A program made the position numbers and the translations under genes. From Candidatus Nanopelagicales bacterium (lineage in GTDB: Bacteria > Actinomycetota > Actinomycetes > S36-B12): 16,860 nt of DNA. Positions 13,575 to 16,860 of this stretch are shown piece by piece. The notes beneath the pieces were generated by a model, which saw only the letters and a list, made by a program, of their open reading frames with translations, was not told the origin of the DNA and ran no database searches. The first letter of the stretch is position 1, and each line of letters opens with the position of its first letter. Where the stretch lies: the NCBI GenBank assembly GCA_018402075.1, contig JAGYJP010000021.1, positions 1-16,860 of the forward strand, given 5' to 3'.

Positions 13575-15536
13575 TTAGTTCGGAGTGAATGGGAATTGCT
13601 GTGCGCTGCCATCTGCCCAGGGTTCGGTTACTGGAGTAAGTCGGTGGGTAGTTCGCTGGATGTTAAGTAGGTTCACCATGATCGCCTGAGTCGCGGCAAC
13701 ATCCCGGTTGTTGTACAAATTATTCAGTTCCGTCGGATCGACCGTGGTGTTGTACAACTCAAATTCATCTGCTGGCGGGGCAACTTGACCGCTGGTCGGG
13801 TTGAGCGCCTTGACCGTTGTTGTCGCTACCTTGGTTCCCGGCTGATTCACTGGCCCGGCAACAAATGTTTGAACATCTTGGACATTGGGTTTTGACCAGA
13901 ACTGGGGGTTATCCCAGTAGCGTGAGTACTTCCAGCGCTGCTTGGTACCACCGGGACCGGTCGGCAGGTACGTGACCACCGTTTCCACACAGTTTGGTTG
14001 ATCCACCGGCTGATACGGAAGACCAAGAATACTCACGGCGTTCGCACCTTTAAATGGCTGATCGTCTGTCATGAAGTAAACGGCGCGTTCTTGATACCGC
14101 ACTGAATCCTCTTCACCAAGGAGGACGCCTGAGAGGTCGTTGCCCACCAAACGCCGCACCTGAGTATGGGTCTTAGTGAGCTCTTTAGCTATCACATTCT
14201 CATTCAACCCTGCCAGACCAAGCATGGTCGGAATGAGGTCCGCATGACTTGTCAACATGTCACTCGACTGCCGGGTGGGGAACAACGTGGGGTTGTGGAA
14301 CACGAACGGAACCTTCAAGATTTCGTCGTAGGCCGCGTGCCACTTCTGGAACATGCCACCGTGCGCACCCAGCATTTCGCCGTGATCGGAGAGATAAATG
14401 ACTATGGTGTCGCGGTACTGCTCCCGATCATCGGTGAGTGCGTCAATTACCCGGCCGATTTGTTCATCAACATTCTTTTGCAGTTGATAGTAGAACCGGT
14501 GGTAAGGGGTGTCATTGTTCAACGGCTGAAAACCCTTGGGATACCGCGACACAAAACTGCCCTGGGCAACTGGTTTATTGCTCAAGTCCTCATTTGTTGA
14601 ACGGGTATAGCGTTCATCGAAAAGGTTTTGTGGAACATTGGAACCAATAAGCTGCTGCGCCAAATAAAAGGCACCTTGGGCACCGGTGAGGTCGGCAGCC
14701 AATGTCAAACTGCCCCACAGGGTGATGTCATGCGGGTTCACAAAGGATGTAACGAGCAGCCACGGGTTGTCAGCCCGGCGCAATTTTTGGAGCTGCTCCA
14801 CGCCCAGATCCGCGTATACCTCGTCGCGGCCGCGACCACCGGGACCAGAGGATCCGGAGTTCAGTGGATTACTACCATGGGGCTCTGGGCCAATAAACCC
14901 GGTGAATCCGTACTGTTCCAAGCGCTCGGACTCGAGGTAGATGTCCTCGAGATGACGGTCACGGAAACCGGCATCGGTATAGGAAGGAACCGGGTTGTAA
15001 CTGGTGGGTTGATACAGATCAGCATCGGAGATGTGCCACTTACCCTTCCAGTAGGTGTCGTAGCCGGCGGCTCGGAACCAGTTGCCGAGAGTGGGCACCG
15101 TGGTGGGATCAAGCCAATACAAGTCCTGTTCAATCGCGGTCTTGGCCGCGCCGGAAGTTTGGGCGATACCGTGAAGTGACGGATACTGCCCGGTGTATAC
15201 CGAAGCACGACTGGGCTGACACGCCACAGACATCACGTGGTGCTCAGTAAACTCAAAGCCGTTGCGACGGATGAAGTTTTGAGTCGGCAGGTTTGCAGCA
15301 CGCCAGGCGCGCAACTCGGCAGATTCATATACCGGTGCGGCACGTTGTTCGTCCATCATCACGATCAGGAAGTTAGGTCGACGACGAAGGCGCCCACGTG
15401 GCTTGAAAGGTTGAGCCGCGCTCGCAGGTTGCGTAGACGCAGCGGACGCCATGGCCACAGCTGCGCCGGCAACACCTGCCGCCTGAAGTAATCTGCGACG
15501 ACTCAAACCATTTTCGGAACCCGAGTCACTTGTCAT
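13575..15536 (-). CDS. Tat-exported sulfatase (formylglycine-dependent, alkaline-phosphatase superfamily)
   Basis: A 653-residue type I sulfatase hydrolysing sulfate esters outside the cytoplasm. The N-terminus has a twin-arginine signal: SRRRLLQAAG (12-21), an alanine-rich hydrophobic run and a cleavage region near ASAAQP (about 38-43). The catalytic motif is CQPSRASVYTG (106-116); C106 would be converted to formylglycine. Other active-site elements are D62 (MMDEQ), KGKWH (164-168), NPHD (267-270), SDHGEMLGAHGG (383-394, with D384 and H385 as metal ligands) and KWH (398-400). All expected residues are present. Conversion requires a formylglycine-generating enzyme, not in this window. ATG 15536 has AAGGGA upstream, and the gene begins two bases after the peptidase-like gene, so they form an operon. 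The substrate is unknown; algal or other sulfated polysaccharides are conceivable. Confidence 0.93.
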   Translation of the reverse strand: MTSDSGSENGLSRRRLLQAAGVAGAAVAMASAASTQPASAAQPFKPRGRLRRRPNFLIVMMDEQRAAPVYESAELRAWRAANLPTQNFIRRNGFEFTEHHVMSVACQPSRASVYTGQYPSLHGIAQTSGAAKTAIEQDLYWLDPTTVPTLGNWFRAAGYDTYWKGKWHISDADLYQPTSYNPVPSYTDAGFRDRHLEDIYLESERLEQYGFTGFIGPEPHGSNPLNSGSSGPGGRGRDEVYADLGVEQLQKLRRADNPWLLVTSFVNPHDITLWGSLTLAADLTGAQGAFYLAQQLIGSNVPQNLFDERYTRSTNEDLSNKPVAQGSFVSRYPKGFQPLNNDTPYHRFYYQLQKNVDEQIGRVIDALTDDREQYRDTIVIYLSDHGEMLGAHGGMFQKWHAAYDEILKVPFVFHNPTLFPTRQSSDMLTSHADLIPTMLGLAGLNENVIAKELTKTHTQVRRLVGNDLSGVLLGEEDSVRYQERAVYFMTDDQPFKGANAVSILGLPYQPVDQPNCVETVVTYLPTGPGGTKQRWKYSRYWDNPQFWSKPNVQDVQTFVAGPVNQPGTKVATTTVKALNPTSGQVAPPADEFELYNTTVDPTELNNLYNNRDVAATQAIMVNLLNIQRTTHRLTPVTEPWADGSAQQFPFTPN

Positions 15537-15538
15537 TA

Positions 15539-16570
15539 CTATCCCTTCTTTGTCAGGGGCTTGTAGAGATAGATGCCCCCGGTAGCTACGTTGTAGGTCA
15601 CCGTGTACTCAAAATACACCGAGTTACCGGTGTTGATTGTCGCCCTGCCAGAGTCAATCACTCGAACAAGATTTCGCGATGCAGAACTACCTGCGACAAA
15701 GGAATCACCAATAAATGAACTGGTTGGAACAGAGAGAGTGACACGGGTCCCCGGACGCAATTGATTTGCCGTTGCTGTGGGCAGGCGCGAAAACTGTCGG
15801 CCCTTGACTCGCATCACGGTGAACCCCGAGTCAAACCAAGTGGGAACACACATTTCCGGTTGTCTACCGAATTTCCAGCATCCATTTGCTGCATGGTCAT
15901 CCCAGAGCAGGGCACCGTTGACATTAGACCCCGCGGGTGGAAGTTGAAAGAACATGTTTGCATTCGCCGGCGCACGCGCACCCAAAATTAGTGCACCCGA
16001 ATTTTTGGCTCCGATTCCCAGGCCAGAAAAGTGAACGCTCCAATGCAACCCAAGGTCGCCAGGCAGTGCTACAAGTGGATTGGTGAGATCACCTGTCCCT
16101 ACGCCAATACCCAAAATGCCGGAAACCCCAATACGCTTCCATTGGTCGATGTACGGGTTGTCGGTGTTGATGTATTGAAATGGGACGTCAAGGGTGGTGC
16201 TGACACCGTTGAGGGTCATGGGTGCCGAACCAATAAATCCCGGAATCTTCAAGCCGCCAAATGAAGTGCTGATCTTCTTATTTGAAATTCGCATACTGGG
16301 GTGACTGCCGCTCCACAGTCGAAGCCCGACTGACCCGGTATCCAACATCACGGACAGCGGCGCCGACCGGCCGACCACAATCTCCACGATCCCATTCGAC
16401 CCACCTGTGCCCGGCGTCCTGATTGTGGAAATTGGCACCGTGACGGTGATGGGAACTTTAACCGCTTGGGTCGGTACCAGAGATGAATCCGAATCAGCCT
16501 GGGCTGGTATCGCAGAAAACACAAGTGCAAATGATGCCACTGTGCCAAGAATCGCCGAATTAATGCGAAT
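15539..16570 (-). CDS. Exported pepsin-like aspartic peptidase (A1-like), probable ATT start
   Basis: A bilobal pepsin-like protein, 343 residues if started at ATT 16570. Using numbering from the in-frame GTG at 16540 (add 10 for ATT), the first catalytic motif is VMLDTGSVGLRLW (D67), followed by the pepsin-type SGILGIGVG (140-148), and the second motif is PTWFDSGFTVM (D237). C221 and C231 flank a short loop and may form a disulfide. Starting at GTG leaves a signal peptide without a basic N-region. Reading back to ATT 16570-16568 restores one (M-R-I-N-S-A-I-L-G-T before the hydrophobic core, ending AIPAQA), and GGGAGG lies six bases before that ATT. No ATG, GTG or TTG exists between TGA 16594-16592 and GTG 16540. 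Two-lobed aspartic peptidases are uncommon in bacteria. It is transcribed with the sulfatase. Confidence 0.78.
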   Translation of the reverse strand: MRINSAILGTVASFALVFSAIPAQADSDSSLVPTQAVKVPITVTVPISTIRTPGTGGSNGIVEIVVGRSAPLSVMLDTGSVGLRLWSGSHPSMRISNKKISTSFGGLKIPGFIGSAPMTLNGVSTTLDVPFQYINTDNPYIDQWKRIGVSGILGIGVGTGDLTNPLVALPGDLGLHWSVHFSGLGIGAKNSGALILGARAPANANMFFQLPPAGSNVNGALLWDDHAANGCWKFGRQPEMCVPTWFDSGFTVMRVKGRQFSRLPTATANQLRPGTRVTLSVPTSSFIGDSFVAGSSASRNLVRVIDSGRATINTGNSVYFEYTVTYNVATGGIYLYKPLTKKG

Positions 16571-16576
16571 AGTGTG

Positions 16577-16582
16577 CCTCCC
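16577..16582 (-). promoter_or_regulatory. Ribosome binding site GGGAGG supporting an ATT start
   Basis: GGGAGG on the minus strand ends six bases before ATT 16570-16568. It is 36 bases from GTG 16540, too far to serve that codon. Confidence 0.6.
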
Positions 16583-16645
16583 TTGGGGTACTCAGGGACA
16601 AAGTGTTTACGTCAACCAGATGTATTCGCCATCTCGAAGATGAAC

Positions 16646-16672
16646 ATATTATAGGAGATCCTGAGGTGTCAA
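16646..16672 (-). promoter_or_regulatory. Promoter of the peptidase-sulfatase operon with consensus boxes and short spacer
   Basis: A perfect -35 TTGACA (16672-16667) is followed by TATAAT (16653-16648) or the overlapping TAATAT (16651-16646), giving a spacer of 13 or 15 bases instead of 17. Transcription would begin near 16640, giving a leader of about 70 bases that contains the small hairpin CATCT-N3-AGATG (16630-16642). Confidence 0.55.
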
Positions 16673-16680
16673 TAGCGCTC

Positions 16681-16722
16681 GCCAAAAAGGACTCGTCAAA
16701 AAGGATCCATCAAAAAGGATCT
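16681..16722. repeat. Three 14-base direct repeats upstream of the operon promoter
   Basis: Units at 16681-16694, 16695-16708 and 16709-16722 share the core CAAAAAGGA followed by C/TC. They begin eight bases upstream of the -35 box for the minus-strand operon, the usual place for an activator or repressor binding array, and overlap the end of the possible ORF at 16696-16839. Confidence 0.7.
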
Positions 16723-16839
16723 GACTAGGCGGGTCACCGCTGCCTCCGGCAAATCCAATCCGCTCAGACTAAATTCCGCGGTATACCGACCTACGGCCAT
16801 CAATATCTCGAGCATCGTGAGCCAATGAGCGACTCGCGC
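16696..16839 (-). pseudogene. Possible remnant or short ORF (TetR C-terminus-like), uncertain
   Basis: This open frame of 47 codons ends at TGA 16698-16696. Its translation is protein-like (HWLTMLEILMAVGRYTAEF and then a run beginning SLSGLDLPEAAVTRLV), with the helical, leucine-rich look of a TetR-type C-terminus. It is preceded in the same frame by two adjacent stop codons (TAA 16845-16843, TGA 16842-16840) after VWLGK, and internal ATGs (for example 16815) lack a ribosome binding site. It may be the tail of a broken gene running in from the right, a small unrelated ORF, or chance. Confidence 0.3.
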
Positions 16840-16860
16840 TCATTACTTACCCAGCCACAC

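Noticed and set aside
13217..13588. Plus-strand open frame of 123 codons in the convergent intergenic region
   Set aside because: The translation is low-complexity, rich in proline, serine and arginine, it reads through a strong terminator and runs into the opposing sulfatase gene. No ribosome binding site was seen.
525..16570. A defence island or novel biosynthetic cluster
   Set aside because: The genes are housekeeping, repair, transport and single exported enzymes. No nuclease-effector pairs, carrier proteins, integrases or transposases were recognised.
16681..16722. CRISPR-like array
   Set aside because: The units are directly adjacent 14-base repeats with no spacers, and no cas genes are present, so this is a tandem repeat.
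16825..16860. Plus-strand ATG at 16825 opening to the right edge
   Set aside because: Only twelve codons are visible and there is no convincing ribosome binding site or promoter. It overlaps the minus-strand frame, so it cannot be supported.

Overview
The window looks like chromosomal core DNA from an actinomycete (Actinomycetota) of moderate G+C content. Three things point that way. The left block reproduces the mycobacterial ppx1 / TIM-barrel isomerase / proC / HTH / bS22 neighbourhood (Rv0496 to Rv0500B). The middle block reproduces the radA / membrane protein / mutY neighbourhood (Rv3585 to Rv3589). Several genes also carry a TANNNT -10 box exactly six bases before their start codon, the usual arrangement for leaderless actinobacterial mRNAs. 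A freshwater or marine planktonic lineage would fit the G+C and compact spacing, but that is only a guess.

Layout. 1-27: first nine codons of the ribosomal protein bS22 gene, minus strand. 157-354: small excisionase/BldC-like HTH protein, with palindromic elements on both sides. 525-7386: six minus-strand genes spaced as one operon (4-base overlaps or gaps up to 77 bases). In transcription order these are a Ppx/GppA phosphatase, a CtpE-like P-type ATPase, a TIM-barrel sugar-phosphate isomerase-like protein, a TetR regulator, proC and an AcuC-type deacetylase. 7529-9705: plus-strand pair of a ten-cysteine DUF3109/YkgJ-like protein and radA. 9707-10333: membrane-anchored protein, tail-to-tail with radA. 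10397-11296: mutY. 11293-12357: exported PQQ-dependent sugar dehydrogenase-like protein overlapping mutY tail-to-tail. 12442-13152: exported alpha-acetolactate decarboxylase-like protein. 13153-13574: gene-free stretch with two hairpins. 13575-16570: minus-strand pair of a pepsin-like aspartic peptidase and a Tat-exported sulfatase. 16571-16860: promoter, three 14-base direct repeats and the tail of a possible degraded ORF.

Functions. The left operon mixes housekeeping (proline synthesis, polyphosphate/ppGpp hydrolysis) with cation transport and protein deacetylation. The middle block is DNA repair (RadA, MutY). The right third encodes four exported proteins that probably act outside the cytoplasm on sugars, acetolactate-type acids, peptides and sulfate esters.

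The most notable observations are: a probable ATT start codon on the pepsin-like gene; an exported acetolactate decarboxylase-like protein that keeps five active-site residues but ends before the C-terminal one; four exactly positioned leaderless promoters; disA missing from its usual place between radA and mutY; and tandem palindromes between the HTH and bS22 genes. I saw no mobile element, CRISPR array, tRNA or rRNA gene. I also did not see a clear novel defence or biosynthetic system.
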